From a virus: 62,294 nt of DNA. Numbering within the stretch: position 1 is the first letter of the stretch; each line of letters begins with the position of its first letter. The position numbers and the translations under genes are program-made. Location: positions 1-62,294 of IMG/VR virus record IMGVR_UViG_3300028608_000014, one strand, 5' to 3'. Below the pieces are notes generated by a model, which did not search any database, was not told the origin of the DNA, and saw only the letters and a program-made list of their open reading frames with translations. Shown here piece after piece: positions 1 to 7,920 of this stretch.

Positions 1-12
1 CCTGCCCCCGTC
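1..12. repeat. 12-bp terminal direct repeat, left copy
   Basis: The first 12 bases, CCTGCCCCCGTC, are repeated exactly as the last 12 bases (62283-62294). This fits a genome whose cohesive end was written at both termini, or a short assembly overlap. The neighbouring minus-strand gene blocks at both ends are of the same type, so the two ends would join inside one arm when circular. Confidence 0.6.
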
Positions 13-120
13 CGGGCCCCCGCCTGCAGGCCTTCCCCGGGGCGGCCGGGCCGGCACCCCCCGCGCGGCGGGCGGCCTGGAAACTACCCCTTAAGAAGGC
101 CCCAGGGGGGCTAAACCCGG

Positions 121-149
121 GGGAATTTTCGGAAGATCCGAAAATTCCC
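121..149. other. 12-bp perfect hairpin near left end
   Basis: GGGAATTTTCGG (121-132) and CCGAAAATTCCC (138-149) pair perfectly around a 5-base loop. It lies downstream of the last minus-strand gene of the arm and its terminator, in an otherwise non-coding GC-rich end segment (1-165). It could be an end-processing site or a second terminator; no U-run follows. Confidence 0.5.
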
Positions 150-165
150 GGCGCACCTGGACACA

Positions 166-201
166 AAAACACCCCCCGGCGGATATGCCAGGGGGTGTTT
201 T
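166..201 (-). terminator. Rho-independent terminator of the left arm
   Basis: AAAACACCCCCCGGC (166-180) pairs with GCCAGGGGGTGTTTT (187-201), with one unpaired A. It has T-runs on both strands and sits 22 bp beyond the stop of the last minus-strand gene of the left arm. Confidence 0.85.
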
Positions 202-222
202 TTGCGGTGCCCGTTGTGTGCC

Positions 223-507
223 TTAGCCCGGGGCCAGGGTCACAGTCCCGTTAGTGCTGAAGTGAGCATTCAGGGCCGCACTAATGGCCGCGTCTACAGT
301 GGTGTAATTCTCTGCAGTACGCGGGGCCGGGCACGATACCCGGACCTTATCGCCGTTGTATGTGGTGAGCATGTAGCCGCCGCCGTGAGGCAGGCTGTAG
401 CCTTCCGCCTCAAATACTGACATCCAGGGCGGGGACCATACCGTTAGCCGTTCCCGTTTGTGTGTGGAGCTGTAGTCATAGTCAACTATGACGCCGTAAA
501 CCGTCAT
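223..507 (-). CDS. Hypothetical arm protein, 94 aa
   Basis: Unrecognised. The protein is soluble and compact, with no membrane segment. It is the last gene of the minus-strand arm operon, just before the terminator at 166-201. The start at 507 lies 4 bp after the stop of the upstream gene. Confidence 0.7.
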   Translation of the reverse strand: MTVYGVIVDYDYSSTHKRERLTVWSPPWMSVFEAEGYSLPHGGGYMLTTYNGDKVRVSCPAPRTAENYTTVDAAISAALNAHFSTNGTVTLAPG

Positions 508-511
508 GGCT

Positions 512-733
512 CTAACCCTCGTTTACCGTCGCGGCGACGTCGCCTAGCTGCAGCTCACCCGGGCGGGCGTAGCCGGCGTAAAACTCACCCGCATATTCGG
601 CGTTCAAGTGGCACCGTTCCGGACTCCACAGAATCGCGGTTACCGCCGTGCCTGCAGGGAAGGCGTGGGGGGTGTCGTCCTGCCATTGCTGCAGGGTGAG
701 CGGGGCCAGGGTGACCGCGTGATAAATTTTCAT
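512..733 (-). CDS. Hypothetical arm protein, 73 aa
   Basis: The start MKIYHAVTL at 733 is chosen because its ATG overlaps the upstream stop (ATGA) and a GGAAGG ribosome binding site sits just upstream. The longer frame reading to 871 lacks such a site. No family recognised; it is translationally coupled to its neighbour. Confidence 0.7.
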   Translation of the reverse strand: MKIYHAVTLAPLTLQQWQDDTPHAFPAGTAVTAILWSPERCHLNAEYAGEFYAGYARPGELQLGDVAATVNEG

Positions 734-1320
734 TGCTTCGGGCCTTCCGCCATTGTTTCGGTAATCATGTGTTTGATCCCCTGCAGGGTATCGGCCATAA
801 CCCGGCCATAGCCGGCGCTGTAGTTGGTGGCCACGTATAGCCCGCGCGTGTTGCGGGCGTCTATGTTCCACCCTTTGTACTCACGGGGGAACGGATGAGG
901 CACACGGGGGTTAGTAGATACCAGGGCACCCCCCTTGATAACCGGGGGGTCTTCGGGGGGTGTAAGCGGGGCCACTTTATCCGCCGTGACACGGTATAAG
1001 TGGTGCCCCCTAACCCGTATGTCATACACCCCGCCCGGATAGGCGCGCTCAATATAGCCCGTGGCCCACGCGCCATATTCCGGCGTTTCCTGCAGTAGTT
1101 TGACGGTCATTCCCGCCACATATGCCGGGGGATCTTCCGGGGCCGGGGCGGGATCTTCCGGAAATTCCGGGACACCCGCCCATTCCAAAAGTTCTACATC
1201 CCCGGCGTCTATGTGGGCGGCCAGGGCCTGCAGCTCGCTAATTTCGCCGTAGCTTATGCATTCCGCCTGTATCTGTGACCGGAGATACTCAAGCCGGGCG
1301 GGGATGTCTTCAGTGGTCAT
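730..1320 (-). CDS. Hypothetical arm protein, 196 aa
   Basis: N-terminal helical region (residues 1-45, rich in Glu and Leu), then a Pro/Glu-rich linker (about 50-65), then a mixed beta region. There are no catalytic motifs that I recognise. Both ends overlap neighbouring genes by ATGA, so it belongs to a tightly coupled operon. Confidence 0.7.
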   Translation of the reverse strand: MTTEDIPARLEYLRSQIQAECISYGEISELQALAAHIDAGDVELLEWAGVPEFPEDPAPAPEDPPAYVAGMTVKLLQETPEYGAWATGYIERAYPGGVYDIRVRGHHLYRVTADKVAPLTPPEDPPVIKGGALVSTNPRVPHPFPREYKGWNIDARNTRGLYVATNYSAGYGRVMADTLQGIKHMITETMAEGPKQ

Positions 1321-1685
1321 TGTTCCGGGCCTTCCGTCGTAAGCGCTGCAGCGGGCTTAACCCAATATTGGAATTTCCAGCCGCTGAAATAACTGTTCAC
1401 TTCCATCCGGGGGCCGTCACGCTTGACCCCGTGCGGCTTGATTAGAGCATCTACCCACTTCCGCAACACGTCGGCGGGCGGGCAGGACCACCAACGTAAG
1501 CCGGGTATCTCTTGCACATGCACATAGACGCGGCTAGATCCCGGCGTGTAGCTAATCCAAGTTTCAGTGTCGGGCAGGTACCCCGGGCCGGAGCTGGCCC
1601 GGATATGCCTAGCGGTCACCGGGGCGGGGGCTTCAGCGGGCACGGCGGGCACTGCAGCGGCCCCGGGCGTATAGTCCCGGCTCAC
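1317..1685 (-). CDS. Hypothetical arm protein, 122 aa
   Basis: Ala/Pro-rich N-terminus (residues 6-25) followed by a compact basic region with several tryptophans. The start has GGAAGG upstream and an ATGA overlap with the preceding gene. No family recognised. Confidence 0.65.
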   Translation of the reverse strand: MSRDYTPGAAAVPAVPAEAPAPVTARHIRASSGPGYLPDTETWISYTPGSSRVYVHVQEIPGLRWWSCPPADVLRKWVDALIKPHGVKRDGPRMEVNSYFSGWKFQYWVKPAAALTTEGPEQ

Positions 1686-2281
1686 CGTTCCGGGCCTTCC
1701 GGCTTAGGTGCTGCAGCGGGGCGTATCTGTGAATAGTGGCCCGTGACATCAGTAAACGAGTAGTGAGCCGCGCCGCCGTCCAGGGCGGCTAGCGCGGCGT
1801 CAAGCCCGGCCACGTCACCGGGCGGGAAATAGCGGGCTAAGTCATGCCGGGCCAGGCCGGCCGCTACAGCCGCCGGGGGCTTAGCGCCGTGCGGCTCAAA
1901 CGTCCACACCTCATACCGGGCCGGGCCAGGGGCCTGCAGGCCTTCCGCTACTTTCATCCATTCCGGCCATGCGGCCATAAGATCCCGCGCGCCCTGCAGT
2001 GTGCCCCCGTCCCGGATAGTCTCACATATCAATTCCGCGCCGGGTGAGAGATAGTGATTAGCACCATTCCAGCGGACATAGGCACTCCCGGCACTCCCGG
2101 CATTCCCGTAGTTCACCACATAGACGCGTCGCCACTTCGGCGCGGGGCCACGGGTGCGCACCATGTAGCACGTTGGAATTTTCGGGCCGTAGCCCTTAAT
2201 CGCCTGCCCCGATAGGGGGGTGTCTGTAATTTTTGCGGCCGTAACGTCGCCGGCCTGCAGGTGCTTTAGATCTTCAGTCAT
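1682..2281 (-). CDS. Hypothetical arm protein, 199 aa
   Basis: Start MTEDLKHLQ at 2281 is chosen for its GGAAGG site. The longer frame to 2338 begins with a low-complexity Thr run that is the antisense of the Asp run ending the neighbouring gene. The last 60 residues are Ala-rich and helical. No function assigned. Confidence 0.7.
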   Translation of the reverse strand: MTEDLKHLQAGDVTAAKITDTPLSGQAIKGYGPKIPTCYMVRTRGPAPKWRRVYVVNYGNAGSAGSAYVRWNGANHYLSPGAELICETIRDGGTLQGARDLMAAWPEWMKVAEGLQAPGPARYEVWTFEPHGAKPPAAVAAGLARHDLARYFPPGDVAGLDAALAALDGGAAHYSFTDVTGHYSQIRPAAAPKPEGPER

Positions 2282-2285
2282 TGTC

Positions 2286-2681
2286 CTAGCCTTCCGTGGT
2301 GTCGTCGTCGTCGTCGTCGCCGTATGCCAGCGCCTCAAATTCTTCCGGCGTCAAAAATTTGTCCAGGCGCTCACTAACGCGCCTGCAGGCCTCAAATGTG
2401 CGATACGCGGCCCGGCTATCCGTGTCATAGCCGTATTCCCCCGCCCATTCCTCGAATGAACGCGCGTTGCGGTAGCCGTTGGCGTCATCGATCAAACACT
2501 CCAGTACTTCGGCGGCCGTAGGGGGCGTATTGGGCAGGCCTATGCCCTTATAAAACGGCACGGTGTAACTGTTGCCCCGTGCATTTTTCAGCGTGACTTT
2601 CCACCCGTTGTTAGGTGATCCCCATTCCGTATTTTCCGGGCCAGGTTTGGCCGTGGCGCTGAAGCCGTCCCATTTACTCAC
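2286..2681 (-). CDS. Conserved actinophage hypothetical protein, 131 aa, acidic tail
   Basis: The GTG start at 2681 (VSKWDGFS) is chosen because GGAAGG lies 10-15 bases upstream and the previous gene stops at 2686. The segment with PTAAEVLECLIDDANGYRNA and the following Tyr/Asp-rich helix resembles a conserved small protein seen in many actinobacteriophages; from memory it has no known function. It ends in a run of six Asp residues. Confidence 0.7.
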   Translation of the reverse strand: MSKWDGFSATAKPGPENTEWGSPNNGWKVTLKNARGNSYTVPFYKGIGLPNTPPTAAEVLECLIDDANGYRNARSFEEWAGEYGYDTDSRAAYRTFEACRRVSERLDKFLTPEEFEALAYGDDDDDDTTEG

Positions 2682-2685
2682 GGCG

Positions 2686-3105
2686 CTAGCCTTCCGGGTC
2701 TTCGGGGCGGGTAAATTCCGCGCGGTATGCATTGATAAACGGCAGGGCATACATTCGAGTACCCGCGCGCTTGAATCCTGCAGCGGCCAGGTAGGAATAT
2801 GCGCCCGCGTAGGGCTCACCGTCTTTAGTCCAGTCGCGGGGGGCCGTGACGCCTTCCCATAATTCGAGTTGTGCCACGGCGCGGCCTGCAGCTTCGGCGG
2901 CGGCTATCCGTTTTTCTTCGGTATCGAACCTGTTTTCGGGGGTGCTTAGCCGCCATTCCAACCATGCCAGCGCGGCGGCTAGCTTGACCCGTTCCCGCCC
3001 GTCTTCCGGCCATGCAACGGCGGCGCTCACTAAGGGCAAAATTTCATCCGGGGTCACGGTGACGCTGAAACTAGGCGCACCCCCGGCCCATTGCGGCCCC
3101 GTCAT
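2686..3105 (-). CDS. Hypothetical arm protein, 139 aa
   Basis: Predicted mostly helical, with a long Ala/Glu-rich stretch at residues 35-75. No motif recognised. The start overlaps the upstream stop by ATGA, so it is co-translated with the membrane-segment protein before it. Confidence 0.65.
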   Translation of the reverse strand: MTGPQWAGGAPSFSVTVTPDEILPLVSAAVAWPEDGRERVKLAAALAWLEWRLSTPENRFDTEEKRIAAAEAAGRAVAQLELWEGVTAPRDWTKDGEPYAGAYSYLAAAGFKRAGTRMYALPFINAYRAEFTRPEDPEG

Positions 3106-3722
3106 GACTTCAGCGCGCCCATGCTTGCCAGGAACATTTCGGCGTCAAGCAATGACGGGTGAGCGCCTATCTCATGCCATGCAATGCCGCCGCCGGGCTC
3201 ACCGTCAAAACGGTAAACGGTGCTATCCGCAATGATGTAGCCCTCATTAGCGGGGGTGTAGGGCGCGCGGTAGGCACCCCGGATAATGTGGAATGACTCT
3301 AGCCCGCCGCGCCATTTGGTCACGGCGTTACTGCCGTAATTGGGCACCACGGGCGCGGCCTGCCCCCGTTTGGCCACAAAACGGACGGTCACGTTAGGCG
3401 CGCTGCAGGCCTTCCGTAGTGCCTCAATTGCGCCCGGCACGGTCCCGTCATAGTCAACCAGGACGGCCGAACCATAATCACGGCTAGGCTTAATCGGAAC
3501 GTCCAAACTAGGATCTTCCCATTTATGCGTGGGCACTTGCACGGTTGCATAGGGGCCGTCGTCCTGCAGCGAGACATAGACAAAACCAATTTTGAACGGC
3601 GGGCGCGTTTCCATCAGTGCCCATAGGGTAAAGCCCGCGACTAGGGCGGCCTCAAGAATGGGCACGATAACGGCGTCTACTATCCCGGCTAGCGGGTGTG
3701 TTGCGGGTGTTGCTTCAGTCAT
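3102..3722 (-). CDS. Hypothetical protein with one N-terminal membrane segment, 206 aa
   Basis: Start MTEATPATH at 3722 follows a GGAAGG site. Residues about 13-38 form a hydrophobic helix (around VDAVIVPILEAALVAGF), so the protein is probably anchored in the membrane; the remaining 165 residues are soluble. It is the first gene behind the promoter/operator at 3771-3800. Confidence 0.7.
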   Translation of the reverse strand: MTEATPATHPLAGIVDAVIVPILEAALVAGFTLWALMETRPPFKIGFVYVSLQDDGPYATVQVPTHKWEDPSLDVPIKPSRDYGSAVLVDYDGTVPGAIEALRKACSAPNVTVRFVAKRGQAAPVVPNYGSNAVTKWRGGLESFHIIRGAYRAPYTPANEGYIIADSTVYRFDGEPGGGIAWHEIGAHPSLLDAEMFLASMGALKS

Positions 3723-3770
3723 GGCCCTGGGCCTTCCGTGTTGTGTGTTGGTGAGCGGGTGCATGCAACC

Positions 3771-3800
3771 ATTACAGCACCCTACGTGCGTAGGGTGCAA
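3771..3800 (-). promoter_or_regulatory. Minus-strand arm promoter with 20-bp palindromic operator
   Basis: Read on the minus strand: -35 TTGCAC (3795-3800), 18-bp spacer, -10 TGTAAT (3771-3776). The spacer holds the near-perfect palindrome CACCCTACGTGCGTAGGGTG (3778-3797). The same arrangement recurs at 5663-5692 and 62126-62155. A bound repressor would block polymerase directly. It would drive the genes from 3722 down to 223. Confidence 0.8.
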
Positions 3801-3925
3801 GCCCTACAGCAAAAACGGGATACTGAAAACCAGGATCACTAGGAAAGTGGAGACTATGTGACTTAGCCGGGGTAGTATCCCCCCGTTACTGTCCGTGTGG
3901 TCACTCAAAAATGAGTGGTGCCGGC

Positions 3926-4267
3926 TCACGGTTCACCGGCACAATCGGCCCTAACCGTTGCTTGCACGTCGGGGGGAAGACTGGACCATTTAGCGGACTC
4001 ACGATAGGCCCGGCGGCGGTAGCCGGCCAGGTCATAGGCCGTTATCTCACTGGAGACCCCAAACCCCTGGGCGCTTGACGGGTGCTCACTCATGCCCCGA
4101 TACCAAAGCCAGGTATCGGCGTAAGTGGTGCCGGTGACGCGCTCACGATAGACGACGGTGTACCTATCCCACGTTTTACCGCCGTTGTCATAGATGGCCA
4201 GGACTCCCGGGGGGCAGTCGCCGTCCAGGAATTTTTTCGACTGACGGCGCGGGCTGTAGGCAGTCAT
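3926..4267 (-). CDS. Conserved actinophage hypothetical protein, 113 aa
   Basis: The segment YDNGGKTWDRYTVVY, followed by a MSEHP...GFG stretch, matches from memory a widespread small phage protein of unknown function in actinobacteriophages. No membrane segment or catalytic motif is visible. The start overlaps the upstream stop by ATGA. Confidence 0.75.
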   Translation of the reverse strand: MTAYSPRRQSKKFLDGDCPPGVLAIYDNGGKTWDRYTVVYRERVTGTTYADTWLWYRGMSEHPSSAQGFGVSSEITAYDLAGYRRRAYRESAKWSSLPPDVQATVRADCAGEP

Positions 4268-4491
4268 GCCGCTAGCCCTAGAGTGAGCAACGATTCTTGA
4301 CGCGAGCCCGCGCCGGCCGGGTGCATGTTGTTTATGTGCGCCTCACCCGTGAGCCATTCCCCTAGCGGCCCCCGGCGGTGAATCCACCACACATTAGCCT
4401 TAGGGTGCCGGTCCAGGACTTCCCATGTATCGGGGCTACCGTCCACCGTGACCGCCGCGCCGTGTTTGATGTCTTTTGCTTGCATTGCCAT
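4264..4491 (-). CDS. Hypothetical arm protein, 75 aa
   Basis: Start MAMQAKDIKHG at 4491 lies 12 bases after GGAAGG; a second in-frame ATG at 4485 is possible. The sequence suggests a small beta-rich fold (AAVTVDGSPDTWEVLDR), as in many short phage accessory proteins. No function assigned. Confidence 0.65.
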   Translation of the reverse strand: MAMQAKDIKHGAAVTVDGSPDTWEVLDRHPKANVWWIHRRGPLGEWLTGEAHINNMHPAGAGSRQESLLTLGLAA

Positions 4492-4495
4492 GGCC

Positions 4496-4843
4496 CTAGG
4501 CCGCCTTCCGTGTGGTGTTTGAGTCCTGCCATTCCTGCAGTGTCTGCAGCACGGGCGCACACTTGACGCGCCGTTTACCGGGGCCGGGGATAGTCCGGGC
4601 CGATAGTTGTTTGAGTAGGGATTCAACGTTGATAGCCCCCCGGGAGACACCCCGGGCCGTTTTCCTATCCGGCGTAGTGTCCCCGTCCAGGGTGAGGAAA
4701 CACCTGAATGTTGTTCCGGGAATAGTCACTACATGAGTAGTGCCGGGGCCAGGCGCGAGCGGTTCAACGCGGCGGCCTAGGGGGTTAGGCGGGGCAGAAA
4801 ATGAGGAATAGCCGGGGCCGTAGTTGCGGGCTTTATACGACAT
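4496..4843 (-). CDS. Hypothetical arm protein, 115 aa
   Basis: Basic protein with a Pro/Gly-rich N-terminus (residues 1-35) and a Lys/Arg-rich C-terminal half. A GGAAGG-type ribosome binding site precedes the ATG at 4843. No family recognised. Confidence 0.65.
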   Translation of the reverse strand: MSYKARNYGPGYSSFSAPPNPLGRRVEPLAPGPGTTHVVTIPGTTFRCFLTLDGDTTPDRKTARGVSRGAINVESLLKQLSARTIPGPGKRRVKCAPVLQTLQEWQDSNTTRKAA

Positions 4844-4862
4844 TTTGTGATCCTTCCGGGGG

Positions 4863-5069
4863 TTAGAAATTGAGTGAGCCTAGAGTCATGAGGGCGGCGG
4901 CCCCGCCTATTGCGGCGGCCCACTGCAGGGCGGGGCTAAGACGGCGGGCGGCGCGGTCCAGGTCACGGGATACCCGCGCGGCCGGCGCGCTAGTCCAGTA
5001 GTCACGGCGGGCGGCCCGGCGCGCTGCAGGGGACACCCGGCGGCGGCTCACACGGTGCCGGCGGCTCAC
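4863..5069 (-). CDS. Small basic protein with C-terminal membrane segment, 68 aa
   Basis: The GTG start at 5069 is chosen because it overlaps the upstream stop as GTGA. The first 45 residues are very Arg-rich and the last 20 (around ALQWAAAIGGAAALMTLG) are hydrophobic, consistent with a tail-anchored protein. The composition could also reflect a poorly conserved ORF, so confidence is moderate. Confidence 0.5.
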   Translation of the reverse strand: MSRRHRVSRRRVSPAARRAARRDYWTSAPAARVSRDLDRAARRLSPALQWAAAIGGAAALMTLGSLNF

Positions 5070-5596
5070 GGGGTCACCTGCAGGCACTTAGTGATGGCCT
5101 CATCTTGCACGGCGGTAATCATGGCCCGCGCGGGGTAATAGTCCAGGGCCGTACTCATGACTTGTTGTTCCGTGTCCAGGGGCCGGGCGGGCGACTCCCA
5201 ATAATCCCCGGCGTCTATGCCGCCTAGTATTTCCTCAATACTGAATCGGCCTAGAGTCGCCGTGACCGTCACGCCGTAATAGTGCCAATCATCATTTTTC
5301 CAGGCGGCCAGGTCTTCCGGGTCATAGCATTCCAAGTCTTCCGGTGACCCGTCATAGTCGCGCCATATCTCATAGGTGAGAGTCACCCCGGCGTTAGTAT
5401 CCTGCAGCGTGTAAACGGCGTGCACGCGCTCACTGAAGATCAATTCAGCGGTGAAGCCCTGCAGCGCCTGCAGCACGGCCGCTACGTAACGCGCCGCTAT
5501 TAGGGCGTATTGGGCCGTGCGGCCTAGGGCGCGGTTAGCGCGGTAGATAGACGCCGGGCTAGTCCGGCGGGTGTCGGTCATATCAAAAGTGAGCAT
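5066..5596 (-). CDS. Hypothetical arm protein, 176 aa
   Basis: Start MLTFDMTDTRR at 5596 follows GGAAGG (5606-5611); the longer frame to 5665 would run through the promoter. N-terminal helical half, acidic centre (residues 85-115). It is the first gene behind promoter 5663-5692. No family recognised. Confidence 0.7.
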   Translation of the reverse strand: MLTFDMTDTRRTSPASIYRANRALGRTAQYALIAARYVAAVLQALQGFTAELIFSERVHAVYTLQDTNAGVTLTYEIWRDYDGSPEDLECYDPEDLAAWKNDDWHYYGVTVTATLGRFSIEEILGGIDAGDYWESPARPLDTEQQVMSTALDYYPARAMITAVQDEAITKCLQVTP

Positions 5597-5662
5597 TTTT
5601 CTAAGCCTTCCGTGTGGTGAGCGGTCCAGGCTGCAGGGGTGTAGAGCTGCAGGCCGTCCCCC

Positions 5663-5692
5663 CATGATGCGCCCTAGTTATGTAGGGTGCAA
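5663..5692 (-). promoter_or_regulatory. Minus-strand arm promoter with operator
   Basis: On the minus strand, -35 TTGCAC (5687-5692) and a -10-like CATCAT (5664-5669) are 17 bp apart. The spacer carries the imperfect palindrome CACCCTACATAACTAGGGCG, the same operator type as at 3778 and 62133. Confidence 0.7.
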
Positions 5693-5699
5693 GCCCCCA

Positions 5700-5900
5700 A
5701 AAAATACAGCTCTATATGCACGGCGGGGCAATTGTTCCAGGGTAAACCTGGCGGCAGGATGTAGGACGTCCTATGTCAGTAGGCCTGGCCGGGTGAGAAG
5801 CGTTCTCAACAGCAGGCCCGGCCGGCCAGGTCCGAGAGCCCGACTCTCACTTACCGAAGTTCATGATTTTGCATGGGAAAGAACCCTAAAGAACCCAAAA
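5700..5900. other. Non-coding divergent region with palindrome and nested inverted repeat
   Basis: No convincing gene lies between 5597 and 6055. GTAGGACGTCCTAT at 5761 is a near-perfect palindrome, and the 16-mer GATGTAGGACGTCCTA around it recurs on the other strand at 44611. Just downstream (about 5781-5832), CCTGGCCGGG pairs with a CCCGGCC...GGCCAGG arm around an inner GAGAA-GCG-TTCTC hairpin. These look like regulatory or structured-RNA elements between diverging units. Confidence 0.5.
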
Positions 5901-5931
5901 CCCGGGGAAACCCGGGGAAAACTGCGGAAAT

Positions 5932-6020
5932 CTTGATCCAATCTTGAGAAACAGGTAGTAGGGCATTGATAAACCTGAGTACCTATGGAACTCTCTAGGT
6001 ACTGGCCCTGTAAGTACAGG
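5932..6020 (+). promoter_or_regulatory. Plus-strand promoter with 11-bp repeats and structured leader
   Basis: Two 11-bp units, CTTGATCCAAT and CTTGAGAAACA (5932-5953), start the region. TTGAGA (5944-5949) and GATAAA (5968-5973) are 18 bp apart and could be -35/-10. The leader holds two hairpins: AGTACCTA/TAGGTACT (5978-5985, 5996-6003) and CCTGTA/TACAGG (6007-6020). It precedes the first rightward gene. Confidence 0.55.
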
Positions 6021-6055
6021 CCTACACACCATCTCGCAACAGGAGCACACCCCAC

Positions 6056-6421
6056 ATGGTCTTGATTAACGACGGCGCGCACTTGTCAGTCATCGAGGGG
6101 ATGAAGGACAAGGGCGAGTGCGCCGGAGGCTGCAACCACGACGCACGGTCAGGCCCCAAAGAACCCCTGTCCCCGCAAAACCCGGCAGGCACCGGCCGTT
6201 TTGATGAGGCCCTGAAGCAGCTGCAGATCGCCAAGCTGGCGCACGAGCACCGCAAACTCCGCACCGAGGCGGAGAACACGCTACGGGATCTGGACTTCAA
6301 ACTGACCCTGGAAAAGCTGACCTATGAGGCCTCGCTGGACGGTGTGCCCGTCCGGCACATCACCGCCTCCCATGACCAGGCATTCGAGGCCCTGGAGGCC
6401 GCGCAGCAAAGGATTGCCTGA
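6056..6421 (+). CDS. Hypothetical early protein, 121 aa
   Basis: First gene of the rightward block, preceded by the AGGAGCACAC leader typical of the early genes here. Residues 45-121 are strongly helical (EALKQLQIAKLAHEHRKL...), probably a coiled coil. No function recognised. Confidence 0.65.
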   Translation: MVLINDGAHLSVIEGMKDKGECAGGCNHDARSGPKEPLSPQNPAGTGRFDEALKQLQIAKLAHEHRKLRTEAENTLRDLDFKLTLEKLTYEASLDGVPVRHITASHDQAFEALEAAQQRIA

Positions 6422-6422
6422 G

Positions 6423-6671
6423 ATGACCGCCCTGCCTCCGGTCGGGGACGCGCCGGACATCCTGCTCCGGCTCAACCGGGCACACGAGGCCATGCACGAT
6501 GAGATCAACGCGCACCAGAGCGCCTGCAACGCGGCCCTGGCGGATCTCTGGAAGAAGCATGCGCCGTTCATCACCGAGGCCAAGAGCGTGTTTCTGCAGG
6601 TCCAGGCGGAGGCCTACCGCGCAGGCTTCACCGACGATGAGATCAACACGGCGCTGCCCGAGTGTGACTGA
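6423..6671 (+). CDS. Hypothetical early protein, 82 aa
   Basis: Start MTALPPVGD at 6423 is one base after the upstream stop, with AAAGGA in the coding end of the neighbour. The protein is helical throughout and rich in Ala/Glu. It is co-transcribed with the preceding gene. Unknown function. Confidence 0.65.
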   Translation: MTALPPVGDAPDILLRLNRAHEAMHDEINAHQSACNAALADLWKKHAPFITEAKSVFLQVQAEAYRAGFTDDEINTALPECD

Positions 6672-6862
6672 GGGGACACCCCCCTTGGTAAATCTCAAAG
6701 AGGCACACCCTCCTGGGTAAATTTCAAAGCGACACACCCCGTATCAATTACTGCCTGCGCCGTCTTATTGATTATTCTGTGTACTGGTGTCACTGTTGCT
6801 TTACTGCACACAGGTAAAGAGGCAGGAGCGAAACACATACACACAGAGGGAGCAACCATCAC

Positions 6863-7516
6863 ATGAGCAGTGATATGACGGCGCTACAGACACTTCAGTT
6901 CCAGTGGAGAAATTTCGCCATTGACCGGGGCAAGGCGCGGCGCGAGGTGCAGGCCGATGTGGACATCAAGCAGGAGCAGATGAATGCCCTGCGCGAGGAG
7001 ATCCTGGCCCTGGAGCAGAACTTCGAGGAGAAGTGGAAGAACCGCAAGACCGAACTGCGCAGCGCCCTGGATGAGGCCGTGAAGGCGGAGCTGCGCAGCG
7101 GACGTTCGGCCCAGTCGGTGCTGCGCGAACTCGGCAGCCAGAACACGGTCTGGATGTACGGCCTCGCGGCCGAGGTCAAGGAGGAGGGCGGCCAGCCGGC
7201 CGCGCCCGACTTCCAGCCGGTGCCCGATGCGGAGATTGAAGGCGTCGAGTGGCTGCACCATGACCACACGGGCGTGCACCGCTGGCTGCTCTCGGCCGAC
7301 GGCAAATACATCAAGCGCTACGGTGCCGAGGGCTCGGACTTCGACGGCCAGTCCTTTGTCTGTAACCGGGACTACGCCTTTGTGGCAGGGTCCAAGCCCC
7401 TCTATGAGGCGACGGCCAAGGCCGAGATGGGCAAGCGGGTGGCCATGCTGGAGAAGCTGCTCTCGGGCACCTACGCCGGCAAGATCAAGCTCGGGGACAA
7501 CCGCTGGGTGGCCTAA
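6863..7516 (+). CDS. Coiled-coil early protein, 217 aa
   Basis: Residues about 15-75 form a long charged coiled coil, followed by a compact domain with WLHHDHTGVHRWLLSADGKYI. It is preceded by GGGAGCAACC and a 190-bp gap that contains two copies of GGTAAATYTCAAAG (6688-6735). A terminator follows at 7536. No family recognised. Confidence 0.65.
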   Translation: MSSDMTALQTLQFQWRNFAIDRGKARREVQADVDIKQEQMNALREEILALEQNFEEKWKNRKTELRSALDEAVKAELRSGRSAQSVLRELGSQNTVWMYGLAAEVKEEGGQPAAPDFQPVPDAEIEGVEWLHHDHTGVHRWLLSADGKYIKRYGAEGSDFDGQSFVCNRDYAFVAGSKPLYEATAKAEMGKRVAMLEKLLSGTYAGKIKLGDNRWVA

Positions 7517-7535
7517 AGAAATTGAGTGGCGGGGA

Positions 7536-7568
7536 GACCCCCTTCGGTAAATCCGGAGGGGGTCTTTT
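7536..7568 (+). terminator. Rho-independent terminator
   Basis: GACCCCCT (7536-7543) pairs with AGGGGGTC (7557-7564), then TTTT. It closes the 6056-7516 transcription unit. Confidence 0.85.
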
Positions 7569-7608
7569 GCTGCCCACAATCCTTTGCAGTAGGGCTGTGG
7601 ATTGCATC

Positions 7609-7637
7609 TTGTAGATACCCTACGTGTGTAGTATGTT
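7609..7637 (+). promoter_or_regulatory. Early promoter with operator
   Basis: TTGTAG (7609-7614) and TATGTT (7632-7637) are 17 bp apart. The spacer holds ACCCTACGTGTGTAGTAT (7617-7634), a degenerate copy of the phage operator. It precedes the 60-aa gene at 7675. Confidence 0.65.
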
Positions 7638-7674
7638 GGACGCATACACCAGCACTACACACCAGGAGCACAGC

Positions 7675-7857
7675 ATGAGCTACGATCCCCGCGACGACGA
7701 TTACGAGGCCACCCCCATCGTCCGCGAGCAGTGCGGGCATGAGGACGTGGCCGGCGGCTGGTGCCAGAACTGCGGGGACGCCATCGAGGACTGGGAGCCC
7801 TCCGATGCGCAGATCTTCGCTCAGTACGGCCAGACCATGGAGCCGAGGGCAGCATGA
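7675..7857 (+). CDS. Small acidic protein with zinc-ribbon-like Cys pair, 60 aa
   Basis: Start MSYDPRDDD at 7675 follows AGGAGCACAGC. CGHEDVAGGWCQNCGD supplies Cys20, His22, Cys29 and Cys32, a plausible single metal site. It sits alone behind its own promoter/operator, so it is probably a regulated early or lysogenic product. Function unknown. Confidence 0.6.
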   Translation: MSYDPRDDDYEATPIVREQCGHEDVAGGWCQNCGDAIEDWEPSDAQIFAQYGQTMEPRAA

Positions 7858-7905
7858 AGATCCGTATCCCTACCACGTACCCCTGACATTAAAACCGTAA
7901 CCCCC

Positions 7906-7920
7906 GTCACACGCTGTGAC
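7906..7920 (+). promoter_or_regulatory. Perfect palindrome upstream of HTH gene
   Basis: GTCACA-CGC-TGTGAC is a perfect inverted repeat 33 bp before the HTH gene at 7953. It differs from the dispersed operator and is a candidate autoregulatory site. Confidence 0.5.
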
